Positions 16,688 to 26,399 are shown, numbered from the stretch's first letter. The stretch: DNA of 64,000 nucleotides from RPQJ01 sp963707145 (GCA_963707145.1 CAVPOQ010000005.1:137629-201628); one strand, 5' to 3'. Notes: generated from the sequence alone by a model not told the origin. Made by a program: numbers and translations.

Positions 16688-18112
16688 ATGTCGTCCGCCG
16701 CATACGTCACGCGATTCGCGCCGAGCCCGACCGGTGCCCTGCACCTCGGCAACGCCCGCACCGCGCTCGTCAACGACCTCGCGGCGCGCGCCAGCGGCGG
16801 GCGGCTGGTGCTGCGCATCGAGGACACGGACGCGGAGCGCAGCGACCCGCGCCTGCTCGAGCGTCTGCTCGAGGACCTGCGCTGGTTCGGCCTCGACTGG
16901 GCCGAGGGGCCGGATGTCGGCGGTCCCGGCGGCCCGTACCTGCAGAGCGAACGGGGCGCCCGTTACGCCGCGGCGCTCGAGGTGCTCGAGGCGGCCGGTC
17001 ACGCGTATCCCTGCTTCTGCTCGCCGCAGGAACTGCAGCTGTCGCGCAAGGTCCAGCTCGCCGCCGAGCGGCCGCCGCGTTACGCGGGTACCTGCGCGGC
17101 GCTCGGGGCCGGGGAGGTCGCGGGTCGCGTGGCGTCCGGGCAGCGTCCGGCGCTGCGCTTCCGGGTGCCCGCCGGACGGATCGTGGAGTTCGACGACGTC
17201 GTGCACGGCCCGCAGCGCTTCGCGAGCGACGACATCGGCGATTTCGTGATCCGCCGTGCCGACGGCAGCGCGGCCTTCTTTCTCGGCAATGCGCTCGACG
17301 ACGCGGCGATGGGCGTGACGCTGGTGCTGCGCGGCGACGACCACCTCGCGAACACGCCTCGGCAGATTCTGCTGCTCGAGGCACTGGGGCTGCCCGCCCC
17401 GCGCTACGGTCACCTGCCGCTGCTGCTCGGAACGGGCGGTGCGCCACTGTCGAAGCGCGAAGGCGCGGCGAGCCTGCGCGACCTGCGCGAGCGGGGCTAC
17501 CTGCCGGGCGCGCTGCGCAACTACCTTGCGCGGCTCGGCCAGGCCTGCATCTCCGAGGGCTGGCTCGAGCCCGCGGAGATGCCCAGGCACTTCGACCTCG
17601 GCCGCGTGGGCCGCTCGGCCCCGCACTTCGACGAGGCGCAGCTGCGGCACTGGCAGCGCGAGGCCGTGGGCCGCGCCAGCGAGGCCGAACTGCTCGCGTG
17701 GCTGTCGGGCCGCCTCGAGCGGCTCGGCGGCCGGGAACGCGAGCGGGCGTTCGTTGCCGCGGTGCGTGGCAACCTGATGTTTCCTGCCGATGCCGGGCCG
17801 CTGATCGCGATGGTCTGCGATGCCGAGGTCGTTCCAGACGGCGATGCGGCGCGCGAGATCGCTGCCGCCGGCCGCGAGTTCTTCGAGCAGGCGTCGGCGG
17901 CGTGGCGCGACGGCCCGGCGGATTTCCGCTGCTGGGCCGGGGCGGTGAGCCTCGCCAGTGGCCGCCGTGGCGCCGCACTGTACATGCCGCTGCGCGCCGC
18001 GCTGACCGGCTGCACCCACGGCCCCGAACTCGCGCCGCTCGTCGATCTCATGGGCCGCGAGCGCGTGGACGGGCGGCTGCGCGCGGCTGGCGCGCTGGCC
18101 CGCGCGGCCTGA
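16688..18112 (+). CDS. gltX: Glutamyl-tRNA synthetase
   Basis: A 474-residue class I aminoacyl-tRNA synthetase that charges tRNA-Glu. The HIGH equivalent is in RFAPSPTGALHLGNARTAL and the KMSKS equivalent is PLSKREGAAS. The full length, including the C-terminal anticodon-binding helical domain, rules out the shorter GluQRS. The KMSKS loop is degenerate (LSKR), as in many GluRS. I chose the ATG at 16688 because it directly precedes AYVTRFAPSPTG; longer in-frame extensions have no similarity. It is followed 36 bases later by cysS. Confidence 0.93.
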   Translation: MSSAAYVTRFAPSPTGALHLGNARTALVNDLAARASGGRLVLRIEDTDAERSDPRLLERLLEDLRWFGLDWAEGPDVGGPGGPYLQSERGARYAAALEVLEAAGHAYPCFCSPQELQLSRKVQLAAERPPRYAGTCAALGAGEVAGRVASGQRPALRFRVPAGRIVEFDDVVHGPQRFASDDIGDFVIRRADGSAAFFLGNALDDAAMGVTLVLRGDDHLANTPRQILLLEALGLPAPRYGHLPLLLGTGGAPLSKREGAASLRDLRERGYLPGALRNYLARLGQACISEGWLEPAEMPRHFDLGRVGRSAPHFDEAQLRHWQREAVGRASEAELLAWLSGRLERLGGRERERAFVAAVRGNLMFPADAGPLIAMVCDAEVVPDGDAAREIAAAGREFFEQASAAWRDGPADFRCWAGAVSLASGRRGAALYMPLRAALTGCTHGPELAPLVDLMGRERVDGRLRAAGALARAA

Positions 18113-18148
18113 CCCGAAACCGACGACGAGACCGAGGCGAGCCCAGGC

Positions 18149-19610
18149 ATGCTCCAGATCCACAATTCCCTCAGCGGCCGCAAGGAAGCGTTCGAGCCGA
18201 TCCGGCCCGGCGAAGTGCGCATGTACGTCTGCGGCATGACCGTCTACGACTACTGCCACCTCGGTCACGCGCGCATGCTGATCGTGTTCGACGTGGTGTG
18301 GAGGCACCTCGAGGCGTCGGGTTACCGCGTCACGTTCGTGCGCAACATCACCGACATCGACGACAAGATCATCCAGCGCGCGCAGGACAACGGCGAGCCG
18401 ATGGCGGTACTCACCGAGCGCTTCATCCGCGCCTATCACGAGGACTGCGAGGCGCTCGGCGTGCGTCGCGCGGACCACGAGCCGCGGGCCACCGAGTACG
18501 TGCCGCAGATCGTCGCCATGGTGCAGACGCTGATCGAGAAGGGCTACGCGTACCTCGGCCCGAACCGCGACGTCTACTACTCCGTGTCGCGCTTCGAGCC
18601 CTACGGCCGGCTCTCGGGCAAGCGCCTCGCCGACCTGCGCGCCGGGGCGCGCATCGAGGTCGACGAGTCGAAGCGCGATCCGCTCGACTTCGTGCTGTGG
18701 AAGGCCGCCAAGCCCGGCGAGCCCTCATGGGAGTCGCCGTGGGGTCCCGGGCGCCCGGGCTGGCACATCGAGTGCTCGGCGATGTCGGTCGAACTGCTCG
18801 GGGATCACTTCGACATCCACGGCGGCGGCATGGACCTCAAGTTCCCGCACCACGAGAACGAGATCGCGCAGACCTGCGCGGCCTGCGGCTCGAAGTTCGT
18901 CAACACGTGGATGCACAACGGCTTCGTGCGCGTGGACGACGAGAAGATGTCGAAGTCACTCGGCAACTTCTCCACGGTGCGCGAGGTCCTCGAGTGGGTG
19001 CGTGACCCCGAGGTGGTGCGCTACTTCATGCTCGGCAGTCATTACCGCGGGCCGATCAACTACACGCCCGACAGCCTCGCGCAGGCCGACGCGGCGCTCG
19101 AGCGGCTGTACCTCGCGCTGCGCGGCGTGACGGCTCCCGCGGCGTTCGAGCCGACGGCGGCGAGCGCGCGATTCGTCGAGGCGATGGACGACGACTTCAA
19201 CACGCCGATCGCGGTAGCGGAGTTGCAGACGCTGGCGCGGGAACTCAATTCTGCGAAGGGCGCGGGAGAGTCCGAACGCGCGTCGGCGCACTCGGCGGAG
19301 CTGAAGGTGCTGGGCGGGCGGCTCGGCCTGCTGCAACTCGACCCGGACGATTACCTTCGCAAGCAGGCGAAGCACAAGGCGGGGAGCGACGGCTGCACGT
19401 CGAACCGGCCCGGTCAGGCTCGATGGCCAGCAGGTCGAGATGCGCGTCGTGCTCGCGGAAGCAGATATCGAGGGCCTCATCGAGAAGCGTGCCGCGGCAC
19501 GCAAAGCGAAGGATTTCAAGGAATCCGACCGGATCCGCGACGAACTCGCCGCGGCCGGCGTGGTGCTCGAGGACCAGCCCGGCGGGCGGACGCTCTGGCG
19601 CCGGGGCTGA
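18149..19610 (+). CDS. cysS: Cysteinyl-tRNA synthetase, apparent +1 frameshift near the C terminus
   Basis: CysS charges tRNA-Cys. The zinc-linked N terminus MYVCGMTVYDYCHLGHAR with the HIGH-type motif, the FPHHENEIAQTCAACGSKF zinc region and KMSKSLGNF are in one frame. The last 60 residues, with the typical EKRAAARKAKDFKESDRIRD and GVVLEDQPGG, lie one base later. Dropping one base between about 19388 and 19415 restores 486 residues, against 461 in Escherichia. Left uncorrected, the protein would end with about 80 unrelated residues. An essential enzyme with a single-base break suggests a sequence error. Confidence 0.88.
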
Positions 19611-19684
19611 GAATCCGGCCCGACCGTACCTCCGAAGGAATCCGCTGACCAAGGCCGGGGTTCGGTCGCGGCCGGGGGTATTGC

Positions 19685-22342
19685 GTGCCAGAGCGCCCGC
19701 TCCAGCTGCCATCGCGCGTTTCGACGACCAGTTGCCGCGTGCCACGGCTGCGCCGCAGCTCGATCGCGCGCAGCGCGCTGCTGGCCCGCCTCGCATCGGC
19801 CGCCGCGGACTGTTCCGTGGTGACGGTCGTCGCCCCGGCGGGGTACGGCAAGACCACGCTCCTGGCTCAGCTGGCCAATGCCACCGCGGCGCCCGCGCGC
19901 GTCGCGTGGTATGCCGTCGACGCCGAGGACGACGACGTGGTCCGTTTCTTCGCGGCCCTCGTCGACGTGCTGGCGCCACTCGACCTCCGGTGGAGGGTGG
20001 CGCCAAAGCTGCTCGTGGCGAACATGGAGGCCACGGCCCGCCAGGCGCGCTCCGCCGCGGGCGAGTTGGCGGCGGCGCTGGAGTCCGCACCCGCCGGGCG
20101 CATCCTGGTCCTGCTCGATGATCTGCATCGGGTCGGCAATGCCGAGGTCGCGGTGCTGCTCGAGGCGCTCGTCGAGCGCCTCCCGGAACACGTCGCGCTC
20201 GTGATTTCGAGCCGGGTCCCCCTGCCGCTGCCCATGGCTCGCTGGGTGGTGAGCGGTGAGGCCCGGGAGTTCGGCTCGCGGGATCTCGAGTTCTCCGAGC
20301 AGGAAGCGTCGGCGCTGGCGGCGAGCGTCGGCATTTCCCGGGGTGCCGATCGACGGGTCGGCGATGTGCTATCGCTGGCCGAGCGGTGGCCCGCCGGCGT
20401 GGCGCTCATGCTGAGGGCGGTGGCCGACGGTGATTCGATTGCCACCGGCACGGGCTCGCACGAGCTGCTGTACGAATACCTCGCCGCAGAGGTGCTGCAG
20501 CGCCTGCCCCCGGAACTGCAGCAGTTCGCGCTGGAGGTCTCGATCCTCGCCGAACTCACCCCCGAACTGTGCGGGGCCGTCACGGAACGCTCGGACGCCC
20601 GCGCGATGCTGCGCTCGCTGTACCGCCAGGACCTGTTCGTGACCGCCCTCGACAGCGCGACGCCGGTGCTGCGCCTGCACGACCTGTTCCGCGACTTCCT
20701 CCGCTCGCGCCTGTCGGCGACTGCTCCCGAGCGGGTGCGGACGCTGCACGAGCGGGCAGCGCGCGCCGAGCCTTCCTTGCCGCGCGCCATCGGGCACTAC
20801 CTGGCCGCGAGCCAGTGGCAGAGCGCGCTGCAGTTGCTCGCGCGGCACGCCGACGTGCTGCGCGAGCATGGGCACCAGCCGTCGATGCAGCGCTGGCTCG
20901 AACAGATTCCGGTCGAGGTCGTCGACGGGAGCGAGGAAGGCCTGTACGTCCGGGCCTGCTGCGCGTGGCTGCGCTGGGACTGGATCCAGTCGCGCGCCGA
21001 CATGTCCCGCCTGCTCGAGCGGGTGCGGGCCTCCGGTCGTGAGCCACCCACGCAGGCGCTGCTCTCCCTGATGGGCTTCGTCAGCGCGGTCGGCGAGCGC
21101 GAGGAGGCCTCGCGCATCGCGGAGGAAATCGCGCGCCGCCCGCTCGTGCGGAAGGACCGCGCTGTGCTGGCGCTTCGCCGGGCCTGGGCGGCGATGGACC
21201 TCGGGGACCTGCCGGCCGTCGAAGTGAACTTCGGTGCATTCGTCGCCGCGGCGGCGGAAGATCCGCGCGAGATCGCCCCGCTCATCGTCGATCGCACCAG
21301 CCTCTACATCGGCCTGCCGGGAATGCTCACCCAGTACGACCGGTTCCTCGCCATCGGACGGGCCGCGCTGGGGTCGGAAATTGCGCTGTGGCACAGCGCG
21401 TACCGGACGGTCGAGGGGTGGGTCGCGCTGTGGCGCGGGCAACGCGACGCGGCTGCGCAGGCGATCGACGCCGCGAGGGAACTTCAGGCGCGCTTCGGTG
21501 GGGTCACGCCGACGGAGGACGCGCTCGCGCGACTCGAGTCGGTCCATCTCGCGGCGACTGGCGACGGCGCCGGCGCCGTCCGGCTGGCGCGGACGCTCGT
21601 CGAGCGCTTCGAGTCGCCGGGCTCTGCGTCCATCGGGATCGTCTTCGAGCGTGCGTACTGGGCGGGCGTGGGCAAGGTGGCATGGATGTCGGGCGACGCC
21701 GAGTCGCTGCGCGAGGCTGCGCGGCGCATGGTGCCGCCGCGGCGTCCGCCGGAGTGGCACTTCATCGACCTCGTGCGCCCGACGCTGCAGGCGCAGGCCG
21801 CGATCCTGGGGCGCCGCTGGGACGAAGCCGGGCGTCAGCTGGCGGTGGCACTCGATCTGCATCGGCGCATGCGCTTTCCGCAGGGCCATTCCGACCCTCG
21901 CGTGCTCGCAGCGTTCGTACACTGCATGCAGGGCGGCATGGAGCGGGCATGGACGGAACTCGAGCCTGTCTTGCAGGAATGCCTCGCCGACGATGCGATC
22001 GGCCTGCTGCTCTGTGAGCCCCGTGCGATCACCGACGTCGTGCGGGAGGCGATTCCGCCGTCACGCCGTGCGGACGCCCACCTGCGGGCGCTGCTGCAGC
22101 GCCTGGATGCGTGGCATCGGCGCGCCGATGCCAGCGGGCCGGCCGGGCCGCTGGCGAAACTGAGCGAACGCGAGCGGGCGGTGCTGGCCAGGGTGGCGCT
22201 GGGCGACGGCAACAAGGACATCGCACGACGCTTCGACCTGTCGCTTCACACGGTCAAGCGGCACGTGGCCAACATCCTCGGCAAACTCGATTGCGTTTCC
22301 CGCCGTCAGGCGGCGGATCTCTATCGACAGCACGGCGGCTGA
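19685..22342 (+). CDS. MalT-like LuxR-family ATP-dependent transcription regulator
   Basis: An 885-residue LAL/STAND regulator. Residues 50-58 are a Walker A motif (APAGYGKTT) and 139-148 a Walker B (RILVLLDDLHR), followed by a winged-helix region, a long helical TPR-like sensor domain and a C-terminal LuxR HTH (about 822-880; LSERERAVLARVALG and HTVKRHVANILGKL). In MalT these proteins oligomerise on binding ATP and a small ligand and then activate promoters; the ligand here is unknown. GTG start at 19685; a later start is possible. It lies 74 bases after cysS and is followed by two lipoprotein genes on the same strand, its most likely neighbouring targets. Confidence 0.85.
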   Translation: MPERPLQLPSRVSTTSCRVPRLRRSSIARSALLARLASAAADCSVVTVVAPAGYGKTTLLAQLANATAAPARVAWYAVDAEDDDVVRFFAALVDVLAPLDLRWRVAPKLLVANMEATARQARSAAGELAAALESAPAGRILVLLDDLHRVGNAEVAVLLEALVERLPEHVALVISSRVPLPLPMARWVVSGEAREFGSRDLEFSEQEASALAASVGISRGADRRVGDVLSLAERWPAGVALMLRAVADGDSIATGTGSHELLYEYLAAEVLQRLPPELQQFALEVSILAELTPELCGAVTERSDARAMLRSLYRQDLFVTALDSATPVLRLHDLFRDFLRSRLSATAPERVRTLHERAARAEPSLPRAIGHYLAASQWQSALQLLARHADVLREHGHQPSMQRWLEQIPVEVVDGSEEGLYVRACCAWLRWDWIQSRADMSRLLERVRASGREPPTQALLSLMGFVSAVGEREEASRIAEEIARRPLVRKDRAVLALRRAWAAMDLGDLPAVEVNFGAFVAAAAEDPREIAPLIVDRTSLYIGLPGMLTQYDRFLAIGRAALGSEIALWHSAYRTVEGWVALWRGQRDAAAQAIDAARELQARFGGVTPTEDALARLESVHLAATGDGAGAVRLARTLVERFESPGSASIGIVFERAYWAGVGKVAWMSGDAESLREAARRMVPPRRPPEWHFIDLVRPTLQAQAAILGRRWDEAGRQLAVALDLHRRMRFPQGHSDPRVLAAFVHCMQGGMERAWTELEPVLQECLADDAIGLLLCEPRAITDVVREAIPPSRRADAHLRALLQRLDAWHRRADASGPAGPLAKLSERERAVLARVALGDGNKDIARRFDLSLHTVKRHVANILGKLDCVSRRQAADLYRQHGG

Positions 22343-22462
22343 CGCGCTCGGAGTTCCCCGCCGGCCGATGGCTCCTCGGAGCCGAGGCAATGGCTCCCCG
22401 GGGCGGATTCGCGCTGCCCGGCTGGCGGCAATCATGACGCTCTCGTTGCCAAGGAGGTCGTC

Positions 22463-23881
22463 ATGTCCATCAAGCCGCTGTCTGTCGCTGTTGTCATGGG
22501 TGCTCTGTGTATCGGCCTGCTCGGCTGCGGAGGTGGCAGCGGCGGCAGCGGCGGAGGCACCCCCCCGCCGACCGGCCCGGGTCCGAATCCGCCGGGCGGC
22601 GGCCCGCCTGCCAAACCCGAGATCGTCGAGTTCAGTGCCGACAAGCCGGGCTACCTCATCGGCGAGAAGGCAGTGCTGACGGTACGCTTCACCGGTGGCG
22701 TCGGCCGCATCGATCCGGACGTCGGCGCCGTGCAGAGCGGAACGCCGGTGCAGACCGTGGCACTCGACGGACCTCGCGCGCTGCGCCTCGTGGTCGAGTC
22801 GGCCTCCGGCACGGTGACGCGCTCATTGCGCCTGGACGTTCGCTACCGCGACGCGTATCGAGCGGTGGGCATACCCTTCGTCGGCCGCGGGCACACCGCG
22901 TCGCTGGCCGCCGACGGCAGCGTGCTGCTGATCGGGGGCTCGCGCGGCGAGCGCACCGTCTCGGCCGCGATCGATCGCTACGACCCGCGCACCGGCAATC
23001 TCGCCAGGATCGGCGAGCTCCGCAACGGCCGCGAAGGTCACCGGGCCGTGCGGTTGAACGACGGGCGCATCCTCGTGACCGGCGGCATCTCCGCGCTGCC
23101 GCTGGCGACTGCCGAGATCGTCGACGAGCGAACCGGTGCCGTGAGCCCCACCGGTCGTCCGCGGGTGCCGCGCGTGTCGCACACCGCGACCCGGATCGGG
23201 AGCGACAAGGTGCTCGTCACTGGCGGCTACAGTTCGGGCGAGGGTGCCGTGCTCGGCATCAGTCGGACGGCGGAAATCTGGGAACCGTCCACGAACCAGT
23301 TCCGTCTGCTGCCGGCGACCATGAAGGTGGCGCGGGCCGGCCACAGCGCGACCCAGCTGCCGGACGGCAGGGTCTTGATCGTCGGCGGCTTTTCACCCGA
23401 CGGCAAGTACGAACTGGCGGAGGTGTTCGATCCCGCGACCGAGACGTTCACCGTATTCGCAGCCGTCGACAATCGCGAGCGAGGGCTGCACTCGACGGCG
23501 CAGCTGCCCGACGGGTCGGTGCTCGTGCTCGGCGGAGAGACCGAGGCCACGGAGCCGCTCGCGTCGGTCATGCTGTTTCGCGGCGACAACGGCGGGACGT
23601 CGCAGGTCCTCGCCAACCTCGTGCGGCCGCGTACACTCGTGGACGGCGCGATGTCGCGTGACGGGCGGGTCTTCCTGTTCGGCGGCGAAGTCGGGCCGGG
23701 GAACGTCACGACCGACACGGCCGAGGCGTACTCCGGGGCGGCCGGCGGCGCACCGATCGCAAGCATGGCGTCGCCGCGCGTGGGGCACACGACGACGCTG
23801 CTGCCCGACGGCCGGTTTCTGATCGCCGGTGGCGAGGACGGCGGCGGCCGGCTGGTTCCTGCGGCACTGCTGTACGAGTGA
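22463..23881 (+). CDS. Kelch-repeat beta-propeller lipoprotein
   Basis: A 472-residue predicted lipoprotein. The signal peptide ends at a lipobox in CIGLLGCGGG, followed by a low-complexity Gly/Pro linker and an Ig-like segment (about residues 50-130). The rest consists of kelch/galactose-oxidase-type blades of about 50 residues, each with a GRxLxxGG core such as DGRILVTGG, DGRVLIVGGFS, DGSVLVLGGE and DGRFLIAGGED. Family members bind carbohydrate or protein at the surface; no substrate can be named. A ribosome binding site (AAGGAGG) is clear. It follows the MalT-like regulator by about 120 bases, in which nothing further was recognised. Confidence 0.83.
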   Translation: MSIKPLSVAVVMGALCIGLLGCGGGSGGSGGGTPPPTGPGPNPPGGGPPAKPEIVEFSADKPGYLIGEKAVLTVRFTGGVGRIDPDVGAVQSGTPVQTVALDGPRALRLVVESASGTVTRSLRLDVRYRDAYRAVGIPFVGRGHTASLAADGSVLLIGGSRGERTVSAAIDRYDPRTGNLARIGELRNGREGHRAVRLNDGRILVTGGISALPLATAEIVDERTGAVSPTGRPRVPRVSHTATRIGSDKVLVTGGYSSGEGAVLGISRTAEIWEPSTNQFRLLPATMKVARAGHSATQLPDGRVLIVGGFSPDGKYELAEVFDPATETFTVFAAVDNRERGLHSTAQLPDGSVLVLGGETEATEPLASVMLFRGDNGGTSQVLANLVRPRTLVDGAMSRDGRVFLFGGEVGPGNVTTDTAEAYSGAAGGAPIASMASPRVGHTTTLLPDGRFLIAGGEDGGGRLVPAALLYE

Positions 23882-23908
23882 GCGGGGGAGCGAGTGGAGG
23901 ACGAAGCC

Positions 23909-24799
23909 ATGACGGTAATCCGCCTGGCTGCCGCGGCGTGTGCCCTCGCAATGTGCGGTGGGCTGGTGGGCTGCGCGTCACTGGATGCGATGGCCGTGGC
24001 CGAGACGCATCGGCTCGGAGACGCCCCGTACTACGTGGAGGTCGCGCAGCCGCAGCCCGCGGCGGGCAGCTGCGCGATCGTCCTTCCGGTGACGGCCGAT
24101 CCCGAGTTCGGCCAAGCCTTCGGTTATGCCGGACGGGCGGGTGAACTCGCACCGCTGCTTGCCGCGCTGGATGCCAGGCTCGTGGCGCGACGGGGCTGCA
24201 TCGAAGGCGTCAGGGAGCAACTGACCGCGCCGAAGCCGCCGCGGGTCTACGTCGGGAGCGCGGCCGGTGAGTACGCACCGGCCGGCGTCGATGGTCAGAG
24301 CGTTCCGGGCGATCGGTTCGCCCCGATGGTCCTGCAACTCGAGCGTCCGGGAGCCGAGTGGAGCCGGGAGGCGGCCGGGCTGATTGCGCGCTCGGGGGCC
24401 GGCTACGCCATCGTGATCCAGCTCGGTGTGAGCCAGTATGGAAAGGGCTACTCGGGTGTCTTCGCCAAGGAGGTGGTCCTCGGCACCGGCTATCGTCAGC
24501 CGGTCAGGTTCCTGACGGCCGAAGACAAGCCGGTTGAGGTCCTGCACCTCACGGGAGTGCTCGTCGATTCGGGCGGCAGTGTGGTGCGTGCGGGTGCCGA
24601 GGGCATCGTGCTCAGGGACACGCCGTTCCTCGCGCAGACGATCGACGTCACGAGGACCCTCGACGCCGAGGAACTGCAGCGGGTGCTGGACCGGGAGCGG
24701 CGCGACGATCTGCCGGGGGCGCCGCTCAAGCTCGAGGTGGCGCTGGACAACCTCGTCGCGCAACTGACGCGGTCGGCGGTACGCGTTCCGGCACGGTAG
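23909..24799 (+). CDS. Predicted lipoprotein of unknown function
   Basis: A 296-residue protein I do not recognise. The N terminus has a lipoprotein signal peptide with lipobox LVGCAS, and the rest has no further membrane segment. A conserved-looking SGAGYAIVIQLGVSQYGKG stretch sits mid-protein, and the C-terminal helix is acidic and basic (LDAEELQRVLDRERRDD). The ATG at 23909 has a good ribosome binding site (GGAGG) eight bases away and directly precedes the signal peptide. It follows the kelch lipoprotein by 27 bases, so the two are probably co-expressed and may act together in the envelope. Confidence 0.75.
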   Translation: MTVIRLAAAACALAMCGGLVGCASLDAMAVAETHRLGDAPYYVEVAQPQPAAGSCAIVLPVTADPEFGQAFGYAGRAGELAPLLAALDARLVARRGCIEGVREQLTAPKPPRVYVGSAAGEYAPAGVDGQSVPGDRFAPMVLQLERPGAEWSREAAGLIARSGAGYAIVIQLGVSQYGKGYSGVFAKEVVLGTGYRQPVRFLTAEDKPVEVLHLTGVLVDSGGSVVRAGAEGIVLRDTPFLAQTIDVTRTLDAEELQRVLDRERRDDLPGAPLKLEVALDNLVAQLTRSAVRVPAR

Positions 24800-24816
24800 G
24801 ACAGCGGGCGCCCTCG

Positions 24817-24842
24817 GGCGATGCTCCCGGGCGTGCATCGCC
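24817..24842 (+). terminator. Hairpin between convergent genes
   Basis: An 8-bp perfect stem (GGCGATGC with GCATCGCC) and a 10-base loop lie between the convergent ends of the lipoprotein gene and folD. No T-tract follows on either strand, so it is a weak or factor-assisted terminator at best. Confidence 0.45.
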
Positions 24843-24861
24843 GGGGCACGTCAACGCAACG

Positions 24862-25713
24862 CTAGGTGCGTTGCTGCGCCGACTCGAGCGTGTTCTTCAT
24901 CAGGATCGCGACGGTCATCGGGCCGACGCCGCCCGGCACCGGCGTGATCCAGCTCGCGCGCTCGCGCGCCGACTCGAACTGCACGTCGCCGCAGAGCTTG
25001 CCGTCGGGCAGCCGGTTGATGCCGACGTCCACCACCACGGCACCGGGTCTGACCCATTCGCCGGGGATCAGGCCCGGCCTGCCAACGGCCACCACCAGCA
25101 GCTCCGCGCGCTCGACGTGCGAGCGCAGGTCCGTCGTGAACCGGTGGCAGATTGTGACCGTGGCGCCCGCGAGCAGCAGCTCGAGCGCCATCGGCCGACC
25201 GACGAGGTTCGAGGCGCCGACCACGACCGAGTGCATTCCTTTCGGCGAGATTCCGCAGCGCTCGAGCAGGCGGATCACGCCGTAGGGGGTGCATGGCCGC
25301 ATCAGCGGATTGCGCAGCGCGAGGCGGCCGACGTTGTAGGGGTGGAAGCCGTCCACGTCCTTCGCCGGCGAGATCGCCTCGATCACCACGCGCTCGTCGA
25401 TGTGATCGGGCAGCGGTACCTGCACGAGGATGCCGTCGATCGCGTCGTCGGCATTGAGCCGCTCGATCAGGCTCAGCAGCTCGGTCTGCGTGGCGGAGTG
25501 GGGCAGGTCGTGGCTCACCGAGACGAAGCCGCACTCCTCGCAGGCGGCACGCTTGTTGCGCACGTAGACCTGCGAGGCCGGGTCGTCGCCCACGAGCACT
25601 ACCGCGAGGCCGGGACGGCGTCGGCCCAGCGCTGCGAGGCGGTCGCTCTGCTCGCGCACCTCGCGGCGAATGTCCGCTGCAATCGCCTTGCCGTCGATGA
25701 TCTGGCCAGCCAT
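24862..25713 (-). CDS. folD: Methylene-THF dehydrogenase / methenyl-THF cyclohydrolase
   Basis: A 283-residue bifunctional enzyme interconverting 5,10-methylene-, methenyl- and 10-formyl-tetrahydrofolate with NADP. Family signatures are present: the YVRNKRAACEECGF region with the catalytic Lys, DGILVQVPLPDHID, PCTPYGV, the Rossmann loop VVGASNLVGRPMA and the C-terminal PVPGGVGPMTVAIL. It is convergent with the lipoproteins and divergent from the tRNA array. The 274 bases before the first tRNA hold a promoter for the array; no riboswitch was recognised. Confidence 0.96.
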   Translation of the reverse strand: MAGQIIDGKAIAADIRREVREQSDRLAALGRRRPGLAVVLVGDDPASQVYVRNKRAACEECGFVSVSHDLPHSATQTELLSLIERLNADDAIDGILVQVPLPDHIDERVVIEAISPAKDVDGFHPYNVGRLALRNPLMRPCTPYGVIRLLERCGISPKGMHSVVVGASNLVGRPMALELLLAGATVTICHRFTTDLRSHVERAELLVVAVGRPGLIPGEWVRPGAVVVDVGINRLPDGKLCGDVQFESARERASWITPVPGGVGPMTVAILMKNTLESAQQRT

Positions 25714-25889
25714 GCGCGCTCCGGGCTGCGGTTTTCCGCCGCCATTCTGTCACGGTCGTCAGTGCGTGAACGAGCGGGCGCCGCCGGAGAAGGGCCGTCG
25801 AATCGCCGGCAAGGCGCAGGCGGAACGCAGCGACGGTCCGGTCTGGTCGCGCGCGATCCGCTGCCGGGTCGTTCCGCACGACCTGTAAA

Positions 25890-25918
25890 TTGACGCTCGG
25901 AGTCGCCCTCCGTATCAT
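25890..25918 (+). promoter_or_regulatory. Strong sigma-70 promoter for the tRNA cluster
   Basis: TTGACG (25890-25895), a 17-base spacer and TATCAT (25913-25918) lie 70 bases before tRNA-Pro. The hexamers and optimal spacing make it the best consensus match in the window. It probably drives the Pro-Arg-His-Lys tRNA transcript. The stretch after the -10 is GC-rich (GCGCTCCCG), as in stringent stable-RNA promoters. Confidence 0.7.
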
Positions 25919-25987
25919 TCGCGCTCCCGTGCAGGGCCATTGCGACAACGCGACGGTCCGAGGCGGCGACCGCAGGTCGGTGCAGGG

Positions 25988-26064
25988 CGGGGCATGGCGC
26001 AGTCTGGTAGCGCATCTGCTTTGGGAGCAGAGGGTCGGGGGTTCGAATCCCTCTGCCCCGACCA
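25988..26064 (+). tRNA. tRNA-Pro (TGG)
   Basis: A 77-base cloverleaf: acceptor CGGGGCA pairs with TGCCCCG, the anticodon loop TTTGGGA gives anticodon TGG, the T arm contains GGTTCGAATCC, and the 3' CCA is encoded. First of four tRNAs in tandem. Confidence 0.96.
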
Positions 26065-26089
26065 TCCGGGCTGCGGACTTTGGACCTCG

Positions 26090-26166
26090 GCGCCCGTAGC
26101 TCAGCCGGATAGAGCATCGGCCTTCTAAGCCGAGGGTCGCAGGTTCGAGTCCTGCCGGGCGCGCCA
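26090..26166 (+). tRNA. tRNA-Arg (TCT)
   Basis: A 77-base cloverleaf: acceptor GCGCCCG with CGGGCGC, anticodon stem TCGGC/GCCGA with loop CTTCTAA giving TCT, T loop GTTCGAGTC, CCA encoded. It reads AGA and AGG, which are rare codons in this GC-rich sequence. Confidence 0.96.
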
Positions 26167-26193
26167 GGCCTCGGGTGATTCCGCTGGACGATG

Positions 26194-26270
26194 GTGGACG
26201 TAGCTCAGCTGGTTAGAGCTCCTGGTTGTGGTCCAGGAGGTCGTGGGTTCGAATCCCATCGTCCACCCCA
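26194..26270 (+). tRNA. tRNA-His (GTG)
   Basis: A 77-base cloverleaf: acceptor GTGGACG with CGTCCAC, loop TTGTGGT giving anticodon GTG, CCA encoded. The base just before (26193) is G and the discriminator is C, matching the extra G-1:C73 pair that defines histidine tRNA. Confidence 0.96.
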
Positions 26271-26281
26271 GGTTTCGAGTG

Positions 26282-26357
26282 GGGCCGTTAGCTCAGTTGG
26301 TAGAGCTGCTGACTCTTAATCAGTAGGTCGTAGGTTCGAGTCCTACACGGCCCACCA
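26282..26357 (+). tRNA. tRNA-Lys (CTT)
   Basis: A 76-base cloverleaf: acceptor GGGCCGT with ACGGCCC, loop CTCTTAA giving anticodon CTT, T loop GTTCGAGTC, CCA encoded. It reads AAG, the dominant lysine codon of the neighbouring genes. Last of the four-tRNA array. Confidence 0.95.
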
Positions 26358-26399
26358 CTTTCCCCGCCGCCGCGTCCCAGCGGTTCGACGAGCGCCACG

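Noticed and set aside
25714..25987. A riboswitch or second gene between folD and tRNA-Pro
   Set aside because: Only short frames without similarity and no recognisable aptamer; the gap is explained by the tRNA promoter.
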